Of a DNA stretch of 64,000 nt, positions 44,717-55,623 are shown piece by piece. A program made the position numbers and the translations under genes. Below the pieces are notes generated by a model, which was not told the origin of the DNA, did no database searches, and worked only from the letters and a program-made list of their open reading frames with translations. The first letter of the stretch is position 1. Each line of letters opens with the position of its first letter. Source of the stretch: Armillaria gallica (lineage: Eukaryota; Basidiomycota; Agaricomycetes; Agaricales; Physalacriaceae); the NCBI GenBank assembly GCA_037576215.1, contig JBANDB010000004.1:4340001-4404000 (forward strand), read 5' to 3'.

Positions 44717-46257
44717 TCATCCACTACGAACAGCCGTAGCCAGCAGCTCGCGCAAATTGAAGCCGAGCACGCAGCATCGGGCTGGGGCTGTAGCTCCGAC
44801 ACTCGCATACGAAGGCTGCAGCTGCTCAGTTATGAGTTGGCGGAGATGATGACTAGAAATGTCACTTTTAGGGACGCTTCGCTGGCCTCCAGCTTCGACT
44901 GTGACGGTAAGAATATGGTATAAGATTTGTTCGCCAGCAGAGTCGACGTTGATAGGGAAAGCCCCAACCAGCTTTTCCATACAATCAACGGTCAATTGAC
45001 CGAAGAGACTTCGCACAAATCTTGTGTATTTGTCAAGATTGCCCGCATGCTTATAGGCAAAGCGAGCCGAGGGCGTATACTGTCGATAGTATTCTTGTAA
45101 CGACTTTTCTGAGGGCGTTTTGCTGACATCGAGACTTCGATCTCGCCTAATAGGATCGAAATTACTCAGAGATGTAAAAGAAGGAATAGAATTCTCATAC
45201 CCGATTATGAGCTCTGATAAAGAGAACGGTTTCATGACATACTGGAGAATGTCTATAGCCTTGTTGGCCCATTGAAGGTGTTTTCTTTTCGGTGATGCTG
45301 CTTGTAAGATAAAAAATGGCGTGTTGGAGATTGGCGCCGGAACGGTTTCCAGACTCTCGTTGGTATCCACAAGACACCATGTAGTGGTGGGAATGGCAGG
45401 GATCACCTCCTCGAAATCTGTCATCAATATGGAATAGACACCTTGCCTGAGGAATGCTGTAACCTTGTCGGGATGTGTGACCAAGATTGTCGGCTTAGAT
45501 GCTTGCAATCGCAAGACAAGGACGTAATAAAGGAAAATAGACTTTCCTAAATTCAAGAGTCAGTCGGATTCAATAAGTAGGTGATACTAAAGTTTACCGA
45601 TTCCGGGATGGCCCGTAATGATGAAACCTTTGACTTTCGGCGTTGATTCGACCCCCTGAAATGGGTTGGGATATTCCGCTGGGACTTGGTCATCAGTGCT
45701 GTCGATAGTCTCAACTTGATTGTCGAAGGTTGTGCCAGTGTCCTGCAGATGCTGCTTCTTCCTTGCTCTGTCATCTGGCGTTTCCTCACGAAAGCGCTTT
45801 GAGCCGGTAGATGTGTCCAGTAACACTTGGTCTGTGTGCTCTTCTTCCCCGATTCCAAGATTTTCTTCCGGCTCCAGCTCATCCTGGTCACCCACAGTTA
45901 TATTCTCGTTACCCGTCCTTACGGCCTGAAGTATGTCGGATAGAGCCTGTCTATACTCCCTGCGGATAAAAGGGCGAGTCCGCAACCGCTGGAAAAAATG
46001 AATCTCCATAATATGTTCGGGACGGAAAGCCCATGTCGTTTTCGGGACCTTCAGGTTGATACGATGGTCTCCGTCGTCACGTGGAACCTCTTCCTCGACG
46101 AATGGGGAGAGCTCGGAGCCCCAATTAATCCGGTAGAGGATCTGGTAGGCAAGACACCGGCGCATGATGAAGAAAGCCAGTCCAAATGCCCTTCAAATTG
46201 TGGAAAGTTGGCATCGAAGAAGACCGCCTCCACGGAAAGTCTGTGCATTGACAACAT
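44717..46257 (-). pseudogene. CRN/RHS-like P-loop NTPase, cluster member E (exon 1 frameshift)
   Basis: Exons by homology: 46257-45598, 45546-45201 and 45146-44717. From exon 1's middle onward it is very close to A (VPKTTWAFRPEHIMEIHFFQ, GFIITGHPGIG/KS, CLVDTNESLETVPAPISNTP, YVMKPFSLSELIIG, RQYTPSARFAYKHAGNLDKY). Exon 1 is 660 nt, whereas A and B have 673 and 667, so it differs by one base modulo 3. The frame breaks near 46160, where A and B read CTTCAATCAT or TTTCAATCAT and E lacks one A. Translation could still start at the ATG near 46165 (MRRCLAYQILYR), giving an N-terminally shortened protein. The C-terminus stops after LLATAVRSG, losing the extension. Confidence 0.55.
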
Positions 46258-46590
46258 TTTACCCTAATGTTTCTGAATGAGAGTCACGACGTAAAATAGC
46301 TGTGACGCTAGATACGGCAGATATGGAGGTCAGGCTTGATAAATTCGCCGAACGACGAAGGGAGATGGTGAGAGCGGTGAAACAAGCGGGTAGCATCCTC
46401 GGCCCGGACTCGACCTTCTGGCAAGCAAGTCCGAAGTTCAATGAGATCACGCCTCCTGCCAGAACGCCTTCAATGCAATACAGAATGTGCGCCTGAGTCA
46501 GTTAAGAACGAGGCCTAAAAATGTGAATATCATTTCCAGCTACGGCACGGACCCCTGGTCCTTAGCTAACTGAGTTGAGTCAAAGTACCT
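46258..46590. other. Short interval, no supported gene
   Basis: A 64-codon frame on + (46302-46496) and an antisense frame of equal size occur, with no family resemblance. It contains the 5' flank of NTPase member E and the 3' flank of the aldolase. Confidence 0.4.
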
Positions 46591-47862
46591 CTATAAGCTA
46601 TATCCAGATCCGGCAACCGTGAAAGCGTTGCTTTGTCCTGTGGCAGCTTGCAATGCAGCAGAAAATCCATCTGTGAGTGTATCTATATCAGTCGTGACGC
46701 TGACCATGTCGAAGCCTTGTGCGAAACGTTTCGCAGCCTGCTCTCCGGTTAAACCTATACGGGATGATCGTCTTTCAAGTCCACGATCAAAAAAAGAAGG
46801 CATACAGAAGATAGCGGCAGCTTTTCCCGCCTTCTTGCACGCATCAAGGATCCTGGAGATGGCGGCTTCATGCTCTACGCCACCAAATTCGACGCCCATG
46901 GATACAGCCAAGTCAAATGGACCAATCTGCTCTTTTCTCAGTAATGTACTCCTAGGATGCTGGCCATACTTACAAATGCGATGTCGATATCCTCTTTGAC
47001 GATGTCTTCGATTTCCTTCACGGCGTTGGGATGCTCGATCTGTACGGCAATAAGAAGATCCCCGTTGGCGCTTTCCTTGTAGGAACCACCTAGTTGGCCG
47101 GTTGCGTGTGTGAACATAGGTCCTTAGTGCGAGATTCAGCCATCTCTCTCTGTTAAGCACAAATAGAAAACCGAGTACCATAGCCTACAGATAGGACAGA
47201 CATCAGCATGGAATGATGCCGAATCAAACTCTGTCAAAGACATACCGCGAATGCCATGCGGTGGATACTTGGTTGCTTGAACCACCTTACGAACTATTTC
47301 CTGAGAAATATTCAAGGATGGATTCCTTTCCTTTCAAACAAACACGTACAGCGCTATTTGCCATGGGAACCATTAACCCATGGGCACCGGAATCAAGCGC
47401 GCGCTAGTATACTAATAAAATCAATCCTAGCGCCGAGCTAAATCAAGCACACACCTTAATTAACCAAGCCTCTTCAGCTGGGACGCGGACCAAAGGCGAC
47501 GCGCCGCTAGCTGCGATAACGTTTGCGAGATCGTAGAAATGGCTCTCTGAAATCTGTTATCAAGATCCGTTGAGCTAGCACGGCCAACGAGCCCTACCAT
47601 TGATCAATCCATGTTCTGTGCCATTAAAACTTGAGGGAATAAAATATTCTCAGACGGTGAGGAGATGCATACCTCCGTCGATGAGGACCCAGGAAACATT
47701 CTTTGTACTGGCTATGGTACGTGCAATCGCAGTGCTTTGAATGCGTAGTCGGCAGTGACATTAACATTTTTGGGACGAAATTTACCTAGGAAGAGTCAAC
47801 CAACCACCTGCCGCTGGTTCGCCAGCCGAGATTTTCTTGCGAAGGGGGATATTGAGAGGCAT
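46591..47862 (-). CDS. HpcH/HpaI aldolase/citrate-lyase family protein
   Basis: A class II pyruvate-dependent aldolase of the HpcH/HpaI type (2-keto-3-deoxy acid cleavage); the natural substrate is not known from sequence. Start ATG at 47862: MPLNIPLRKKISAGEPAAGG. Spliced exons: TAIARTIASTKNVSWVLIDG, ESHFYDLANVIAASGASPLV, then RVPAEEAWLIK and RALDSGAHGLMVPMANSA, EIVRKVVQATKYPPHGIRG, and GPMFTHATGQLGGSYKESAN followed by AVQIEHPNAVKEIEDIV. The metal site Glu (QIEH) and Asp (GPFDLAVSMG) are present. The last exon covers IGPFDLAVSMGVEFGG and MVSVTTDIDTLTDGFSAALQ, ending GYSL with TAG at 46591. There are six or so short introns and no lesion. Confidence 0.8.
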
Positions 47863-48363
47863 CGCAGGATATGTTATCTTGTTACCTAGCCGAACACGCA
47901 ATTTATAAAAGAAAGTAACATCTGTACCATGAGACCATGGATGGGAATAACTGCGGGGCGATCGGGCCGTAAAGAGCCGGCAGACTTTACTCTCCCACGA
48001 TCTGCTTAACCGTTTAAATACGTACTTCAGTGCGCATCTCAAATTCCAGTGACCTTTGGCGTAGCTGGTAATTGTTTCAGATGAAAACACTCTCAAACTT
48101 GCTTCTGTTCAATCAGAAACTAGCCATATGCAATGACGTTGACTATTGCATTGACCTGGAGATTGCCTGGAGACTTCCGTCTGAAGCCTGCTGTCAGCCT
48201 GCTGTCAGTAGTATGGAGGCCCTGTAACGGTCTTTCAGTTTGACCGGTACCCAAATAGGCGGCATATATAAGGAAAGACTCTCATAACCGTTTTATGGCA
48301 TTGAGACAGACCGCGTATATATAATATTATTAGCAGTCATCGTTTGACGTCTTCGATGCCTTA

Positions 48364-48389
48364 CTTTGACGGGGGGGGGGGGTCAAAGA
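48364..48389. repeat. G12 tract inside a short inverted repeat
   Basis: Twelve consecutive G at 48371-48382 are flanked by CTTTGAC on the left and TCAAAG on the right, so the arms can pair with the G run as loop. It lies in a gene-free, repeat-rich interval. It could be a chance microsatellite or a structured element end. Confidence 0.4.
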
Positions 48390-48406
48390 TGCTCATGTTG
48401 ATATGA

Positions 48407-49330
48407 ATGGCCTTTTTAATGACCCACACGCCTGGGGCAGCTTTACCTGCTGGAATGACTAATAAATGCATTGAAACTCACAATCATAGCTTCCTTTTCG
48501 CGACATCTCTCTGCATTGCGAGAGATAACCATGTCAATGAAGGCACTCCGAAAAACCCTGAAATGAATGTTTATATCATGAACTGGGCTGATTTGAAGCA
48601 AAAAAACCTTCCTTTAATTAGAAGCAATTGTAAGTATTCGCGTTCAATAATACCAACGTTATTTCCAGGTTTTATACGCTCTGATATAGCTCTGATATGA
48701 GTCTGAAGAGTGTCCGACGCTGTGTACTCGCTACACGAAACTTCGATAGTGAATTACATAACGGAATTAACGGTCTAAATTGACGAAAATTGTCAGGAAT
48801 AGACGTCGGCAGGCATAAAGAATGTGACGGATATGGCTCGAACGAAGGTATATTCGTGGACAGATACGTAGGTGGTGGTCGTAACGAAGCCAAGAAGCGG
48901 TAATGATCGGTACAAAAGTCAAAATAAGGTAAAACAAAAGACTACGTCGCGGTCGGCCCAGTAGCTGTGAAACCACAATCCACAACAAAATTGCGTACTT
49001 AAATACCACATCGAACGTCAAGATAACATTAAAAGCTTTGCACAATGCGCATCCACGTGAAACCCGATCATAACCTTTTTGGGCGATGAAATCCCATTTT
49101 AGTATTCACGCCCTTTAGGGCGTATGCATACAATCTGTGACTATCTAACACTACTTCGGTGACTGTGGGATGGGGTTCGTAATCTAATTCTAACTTTGTC
49201 TAGTATCGTATGTAATCTATCTGTTCGTGTAAAGTGATGGAGCAACTGTACTCCTGCCAAATTTAAACTCAGAAAGACCAGACTGTAGTATATCGACAGC
49301 TTGCCACTTCATATACAGTACAGACTACAC
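48407..49330. repeat. Degenerate copies of the 19.8-20.2 kb repeat family
   Basis: 48450-48540, read as reverse complement, matches 20018-20108 closely; shared blocks include CATGGTTATCTCTC, GCAGAGAGATGTC and TTTATTAGTCATTCC. 48995-49080 matches 20130-20200 in the same orientation (ACATCGAACGTCAAGATAAC and CCCGATCATAACCTTT). 49262-49320 matches 20216-20270 (ACTCAGAAAGACCAGACTG and TATATCGACAGCTTGC). The mixed orientation shows rearranged or nested copies. No protein is encoded. Confidence 0.6.
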
Positions 49331-49840
49331 AAGCATTTAACCTCAAATGAACAGTAAGTGCTCAACCATGCATGCGGTGGAAGTTCAATATATAGCTAGA
49401 AGAAATTGGCATAAATATTCCCATATGAGGTTCTTCGCGGTTGCTGCCAAACTCTATGGCGGTCTCGGAGTTATTCCATGTACAAGAATGGCGGCGGAGT
49501 CACATCTTTCTCTTTATATTAGCGCAGTCGACTAATGATTGCCTGCTTCTGATGCTACTGCCGCAGAACTCCAGCTGCTCAAGGTCTTCCGTGTTCGTTT
49601 ATCACGGCATGACATCAAAGTTGTGAAAGTCACTAGATTTTTGTACGTCTAAGGCGTAAGTCGGAAATAGTCTTCCGCTTGTAGTAGTAGTACTACAAAA
49701 ATATTTGATGTACATGTATTCTCAGGCGATACTGCAAGACTTGCTCCTGGTTTGTGTACACAGAGGGGTGTGGCTGCCTCCTTAATTCCCAGTTAACGGC
49801 GCTACTTCCCCCAAGAACCCTTGCTCTGTGAAGGTGGGTT

Positions 49841-50040
49841 AGGATGAAAATCAACCAAGACTTTCAGTCTAATTTAGAATGATAATGAACCCGCTTTAGG
49901 ATGCTTGTGGGCTGAATATCAACCTAGGCTCGGTAGGCTGTTTTTCATCCTAAAATGGCCACTTTCAGCCTACGCCCGCCAGAGCCGCTGGACCATGTCT
50001 TTGGATGATTTTCAGCCAACTGTAGGCTGCGTTCACAACC
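49841..50040. repeat. Left array of short imperfect palindromes (GGHTGA-AT-TCADCC)
   Basis: Repeated units of 16-19 bp have half-sites GG(A/C)TG(A) and TCA(A/T/G)CC around an A/T-rich centre: 49841-49856 (AGGATGAAAATCAACC), 49909-49924 (GGGCTGAATATCAACC), 49935-49951 (AGGCTGTTTTTCATCCT), 49957-49970 (weaker), 50001-50019 (TTGGATGATTTTCAGCCAA) and 50022-50040 (weaker). Similar units recur at 50907-51120. The arrangement suggests subterminal repeats of a mobile element. Confidence 0.55.
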
Positions 50041-50179
50041 AGTATTATATTGATTTTCTATCCAATAATTGCATGAATGTAAACCAACATCTAGCAGATC
50101 ACGCAGGGATAGCAAAAGAAACATTGTATTTGAGCTACAAACTACGCTACATCATGACACCGTATGTAGGCAACAGTAA

Positions 50180-50720
50180 TCCGACCACCTTTAACAGCCC
50201 AGCGCTCAGCGAGTTCCGTTCGACATCTTCCGTGACACGTAACAAGGCCGCGGGATGACCTGATACGTGGGATTTGAATGACAGAAGCCAGTCGCAGGGA
50301 GCATGGTGGCTGGCACACCAGAGACAGGAAATTAGTCACTATAACTAGCGAATCAGTAATACATAGGAATGCAAAAAGAGGCGACACACTTGGAAGGCGA
50401 CCTTGAGAGGATATTATACTGTACGACAATGTTAGCCAGGTGTGGTTTGTGAATATGGAATACCTACGGGCTTGCCGATGCCAATGTATTGAGGAATCCA
50501 TGTGCACTGGTGATAGCCCAAGCCCACGAAGTTACGAACACCAGAAACTAGCAAGGAGACTATCAAGAAATCACATGAGACCAAGAAGTAGCGTTCAGGT
50601 CGAGAGAACCCCCAGAGAGCAGGACGAGAATAAAGGATACCGGTGAACCAGCACCGTAGATGATGAAGGAGAAGAGCCAAGGATCAAGGAGTAGGCGGAC
50701 TTTGAATTCGCGCCAAATCA
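50180..50720 (-). pseudogene. Possible degraded membrane-protein fragment
   Basis: Between the two palindrome arrays the minus strand reads a hydrophobic stretch, VRLLLDPWLFSFIIYGAGSP then VSFILVLLSGG (about 50715-50600). After stop codons in the same frame comes FLVFVTSWAWAITSAHGFLN (about 50545-50480). The stops could be removed only by an implausibly short intron, so this looks like a decayed gene piece. The family is not recognised. Confidence 0.25.
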
Positions 50721-50906
50721 ACATTCACGTGATCCATTCGGAGTTCGAATGAACTTGGAGAAACTTTCGCTCAATTCGCTTGCAGATTTGTGATTCGACT
50801 TTGCCCTTACCGAGCGGCATCGCCGGCCACCTGCACTGCGGTCGTGTACATGCACTATTAATACATATAATTATTATAAAACACATTTACCTGTCTCAAC
50901 CAATCT

Positions 50907-51120
50907 TTGGACGATGATCATCCTCTGAAAGGATGAAAATTCATCCTACAATATTCTCGGGCATCAGCCTAAGTCATCAACCAAAGGAAGATGAGATATT
51001 ATCCTACGAGTCCTACAAGATATCATCCAATATATAGGTTGAAGTGAAATCAACCAAATAGTATCCAACTCTAGAATGAAGGCTGCTAATCAACCTAAAA
51101 TGGGCTGATTATCATCCTGA
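50907..51120. repeat. Right array of short imperfect palindromes
   Basis: The same unit family as at 49841-50040: 50907-50924 (TTGGACGATGATCATCCT), 50929-50948 (AAGGATGAAAATTCATCCTA), 51035-51057 (half-sites AGGTTGA and ATCAACC), 51079-51097 (AAGGCTGCTAATCAACCTA) and 51101-51120 (TGGGCTGATTATCATCCTGA), with partial units between. Together the arrays frame roughly 49.84-51.12 kb. Confidence 0.55.
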
Positions 51121-51661
51121 TCGGGTTTCACAGTGTTGATTCTGCACTCTCCGGTGATGCCCTGTGCCTGTACGGATGATGGTTCGTGGGATGTGCTACG
51201 GTTGAAAAAAAACCGTCTCTCAGCGCTCTTTAGGCTACCAGCTCTGAGGAGTCGGTACGTTTCATTCCAGCGGGAAATCATCGAGGCTATGTCGGTAGAC
51301 GGTAGGTATTTGTAGCCTCGCTTGGCTTTATACTGACCCGGTGTAAGTATGTGTGTATTTCGTGCATTATTTCAGTTTCATTCTGGATGCAAGAGCTGGG
51401 TGAGGGGTTCAATAATACATTACATTTGCTCTGCCTGTACGATTAGTGCCAGAACAAAGAATTATTTGAGGTGTCAGACATGTGTCCGATACGTCTCAGC
51501 CGATAGAGTGCCGGTGTTTCCATATTTGGGAAGGCACTATAGAGCTGATATAACGGTTGGGAAGTCCCTTGAGGCACTTTTAGAGGGATCACTGACCATC
51601 TCTCCGTCTGACGCCCTTTCGTCTGCTGGCAGGACTCCCTTTGAATACTCTGGACGCCCGA

Positions 51662-54600
51662 ATGGCGTATACCCAGACGCTGAGCCCTCAGTCGATGCAC
51701 CAGCAGTACCGTGACGTTCACACGTCGGGATCACCAATACACCACCCACGGCAACCTTCGAAACAGCGATTCGTAGCAGAGCTGTCGCAATGCCTGTTCG
51801 ACTTTGTGATCCAGCTACTCCCTACCGCCGAAGAAATGGCCGTAAAGGAGGATGTGCGCAAGCTGCTCGAGAGACTCATTCGCACGATCGAGCCAGACAG
51901 TAGACTCTTGTCTTTTGGGAGCACGGCAAATGGATTTAGCCTTCGGAACTCTGGTGAGCTCACTACCTCATTTTATCAAGACTAAGTTCATCACTGTATC
52001 CTGCAGACATGGACCTTTGCTGTCTCATCGATTCCGACGAACGTTTAGCCGCCTCCGACCTTGTCACCATGCTAGGTGACCTCCTGGAGCGCGGTGAGTC
52101 CCTCTGGCCAGTATTTGAAGGCGACAATTCTCATATTTGCTCCCAAGAAACCAAATTCCACGTCAAGCCGCTACCCCATGCTCGAATACCAATCGTTAAA
52201 CTCACCCTCGATCCGTCACCAGGTTTACCCTTGGGAATTGCTTGTGACATAGGCTTCGAGAACAGGCTGGCGTTGGAAAATACACGGCTACTCATGTGCT
52301 ACGCCATGATAGACCCAACGCGTGTCCGAACACTGGTATTATTTCGTGAGTCTCGTACCATTTCTCTCCTCGACCACTAACCAACACTGCCCTCAAGTCA
52401 AAGTGTGGAGCAAACGCCGGTATGCCGATGGGCTAGCTTTCTTAATGATTCATTTCCTCACGCGGCCTTCAGGAAAATAAACTCGCCCTATAAGGGTACC
52501 TTATCGTCCTATGGATACGTCCTCCTTGTAATCTACTTCCTCGTCCACGTCAAAAATCCCCCAATATTGCCAAACCTTCAGCAAATGCCCCCTTTACGCC
52601 CAATTTCGAAGGTGCAAGCGCTGCTAGCGCGCGATTATACGCTTGACTGACATCCTTTGCAGGAAGATACGCATCTAGGAGAACACAACACCTGGTTCTT
52701 CGATGATATTGACCTATTACGGCAACGTTGGCGTTCCGAAAATATGGAGACTGTTGCAGAATTGTGAGCCCCATTAGATTATCCGTGATCACTTCTTCGA
52801 CAGCATAATTACAGGTTAATTGATTTCTTCCGGTACTATTCTCGCGACTTCTTGTACAATACGGGCGTGGCTTCCATTCGGGCCGGGCTTATAAAAAAGG
52901 AGATAAAGGGATGGCAAAACGATGTATGTCTAGACTTTCATGTTGGTGTGCCATTTGCTTACATTCCCGAAGCTATCTGCCGGGCGCTTCAACGATGCAC
53001 GAGAACGAAATCGATTTTGTATTGAGGTATACTATCCAAGCCTTGTTAAGCTTTCATCGCTGACAAGGAGTGTAGGATCCTTTCGAAACCGATTTTAACG
53101 TGGCCAGATGTGTCACCAAGGACGGCTTGTATACAGTGAGCAGTCTGTACTTCCTCTTTCAATCGATCGCTTATCGTTTATCAAGATCCGCGGCGAATTC
53201 ATGCGAGCATCAAGGGTCCTCGCCGCACGCCCGGAACGTGCTATTCTGGCTCTCGCCGAGCTTTGTGAGGAGCGCAAAGATGAAGACTTGGTTACTGCGC
53301 CAGCCCCTCGATTATCAAACCTTCCTCCGCAGACTCCATATAGTGTTGGAAATCAGTCCATGCGACCGAAAGGTGGTTCTGATCGGTTTTCACCCCCAAC
53401 ACAATTCTCGGAGCCGAGTGGTCGATCTCCGCCAGTCGTCATCCGATCCCCTCCAGAGCATATGGCACCTAAACGAGGGAAATGGACCAGCCCTCCTCCA
53501 CCTGAGGCACCGTCGGCGGATCATACCCTTTTCGAAAACCAACTTGAAAATGGGCTTTCGTTGGCGACTGCGTCTACAGAAGCGCGGGAACGGGAGGAAG
53601 CGCATAATGACTCTTCAAGTGAAGTTCTCACTGATGAAGATCGCTCCGATGCCACCGAGTCTGACGATGTTCGATCGGTTCGTTCATACACTGAAGGGTC
53701 AGTCTCCAATCATGGTGCTCGGCGATCGCCTTGGCTGCCGCCTTCGAGACTGGGTCCTGTCCATATCGACTCTGGTGTCGATACTTCATCGAGACTTACC
53801 GCAGGCGCACGGGGACGGTTTCACCGCCTGGAGCGCCTGAGCGAATCTTCACCCACATCTTCGAAAGTCACGCTTGATAATTTTTCTGCCGGTTTCAAGC
53901 CTGATTCTTCTAAACGTTCTTCGTCCGCACGACCACTGAGAGGTTCTCTCTGGCCGTCTGCAACCCTTCCTACCCCACTCCCGTCTTCGCCTGACTCCCC
54001 AGTTGACCATCATCTCTCAGATTCCACTACTGTATATTATCAAACCGGCACGACCAGATCGCCTCGCCCAAGTGTTCTATACCCCCCTCTCGGATCACAT
54101 TCGCCTTTGCTTTCGCAATACCAGCAGCATAATCAATATTACATGGCATCTATTCCGCATGATATTTATTCTTCCAGCCTTCCGCCTTTGTTATCATCTG
54201 TACATTCGTCAAGCGGCGTAGCTATTCCTTACGAGGATGAAAGGACTCATAGCAAGTCCTCAGGAGGTCTGGATACCCCGACCCCATCAACCGCAAATAC
54301 CAAGTCGCATGCACATTCGCATTCGACTTCAACCATCACTGCGCCCACACCGCCTTCTCACATCTCTACCTTTCCACAAACTACTGTAATCAATAGTTCT
54401 TCCTCCGACTCTCCCAAAGCAGCCTTTCCACCATCACCCCCGCAGTCCCTTAAGGCTCTTTCGCCGAGGATCAATACCGACGGCGAAGATGTCTGTTCGA
54501 ATAGTAGCTCGCCGACTTCCTCGTCGACAGGATACGAAGCGTCAGGATCACGGTCGCCGTCACCGCAAGATCTACCATCAACACCGGTATCACCACCACC

Positions 54601-54742
54601 GATAGCCGCCCCATCATTATCGGACTATGTCTCACCGACACCGTCGCGCCTAAGCGCAAGCTTGGTCGTTAAATTATCTGACCTGCACGGGGATCATACT
54701 GATAATACTGACACCGATAAACCTGTTGTCGAGAAACGATAA
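51662..54742 (+). CDS. Cid1/TRF-type non-canonical poly(A)/poly(U) polymerase with long disordered tail
   Basis: A terminal nucleotidyltransferase that adds nucleotides to RNA 3' ends. Start ATG at 51662 (MAYTQTLSPQSMHQQYRDVH). The catalytic core: LLSFGSTANGFSLRNS joined after an intron to DMDLCCLIDSDERLAASDLV, which gives the GS..DxD metal site. The third carboxylate is in GIACDIGFENRLALENTRLL. The PAP-associated domain reads LKVWSKRRKINSPYKGTLSS with YGYVLLVIYFLVHV, then WFFDDIDLLRQRW, LIDFFRYYSRDFLYNTGVAS and IEDPFETDFNVARCVT. From about 53200 a single exon of roughly 515 codons is Ser/Pro/Thr-rich with Asp/Glu patches and is predicted disordered, ending DTDKPVVEKR at 54742. The tail is probably regulatory. 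Confidence 0.8.
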
Positions 54743-55098
54743 CATCCATTCATTCCAACGCCATTTCCCTACCATCTTTATGCTGCAGCCAGCTGGTCGT
54801 TCCTTTTGTGGTTCGCAAACAGGCCAACCAACACTTTCCTTGAATAACCATGTATGCAGTATATTTCTGACGCCGTCCCATCCATGACCAGTGCTATGTC
54901 TGCTACCTTTCCCCTTCTGATTCCTGCTACCATATTTCGTGCACCTATTACTAGTAGAATTTCGTAGCACCCGGCATGCTCTGCTTTTTGATATTTGGAT
55001 TTCTCATGTAACCATAAGACACGGTTGATATACTCGAAATACTATCGTACATTGGAGGCGTAGGCTATCGTAAGTACAAAGAAAGATACGCTAGGCGT

Positions 55099-55623
55099 CT
55101 ACTCTGGCGCGAGGAAAGGGTTGGCGATTTCGTCGGAACCGTCTACAGGGCTGAGAAGAGTTATTGTTGGTCCACGCAAGACGACCAACCCTAGACTGCG
55201 TTTGTGAACTTCCGGCTCTGCACGACAGAATTAGCATACAGAAAAAGAGAGTATGAACGTAGAAAGGTAACCTTGAATTTCTTCCTCGACCTCATCAAGG
55301 ACGAGGTTCAGTAGCTGGTCATAGCCCTTGAGAATACCGGTGACTATCGAACCATGAGGGGAAGCATACGCTTATCGCAACAACGAAACCTTACCTTCTC
55401 GTCCACCCGTAAACTTGACTCTAATCCTCTCATTGACGTACTTTGAAAGATCTAGGATAGCCTCGCGTTTTGGCTTGTCCATGGAAAGGGAGCTGGTCGG
55501 TGGACCCCGCCCTCTGGCGCTACTGCCGGCACCACGACCTCTCGGTGCCATACCACGGCCCTAGGGTCTGAGTTGACAACATAAGCCGCAAATCTGCCAC
55601 AGAAAACGTACTCGGTCTGCCAT
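55099..55623 (-). CDS. LSM7: LSM7, U6 snRNA-associated Sm-like protein
   Basis: A subunit of the Lsm1-7 (mRNA decay) and Lsm2-8 (U6 snRNP) rings. Spliced product: MADR joined by an intron to GRGMAPRGRGAGSSARGRGP, an Arg/Gly-rich head unusual in length; then MDKPKREAILDLSKYVNERI and RVKFTGGRE (Sm1); VTGILKGYDQLLNLVLDEVE; and after two further introns EPEVHKRSLGLVVLRGPTIT and LLSPVDGSDEIANPFLAPE. The GYDQLLNLVLD and LGLVVLRG motifs are typical Sm1/Sm2 elements of LSM7. TAG at 55099. An internal ATG (MDKPKREAIL) would give a protein without the RG-rich head. The gene is divergent from importin-beta. Confidence 0.85.
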
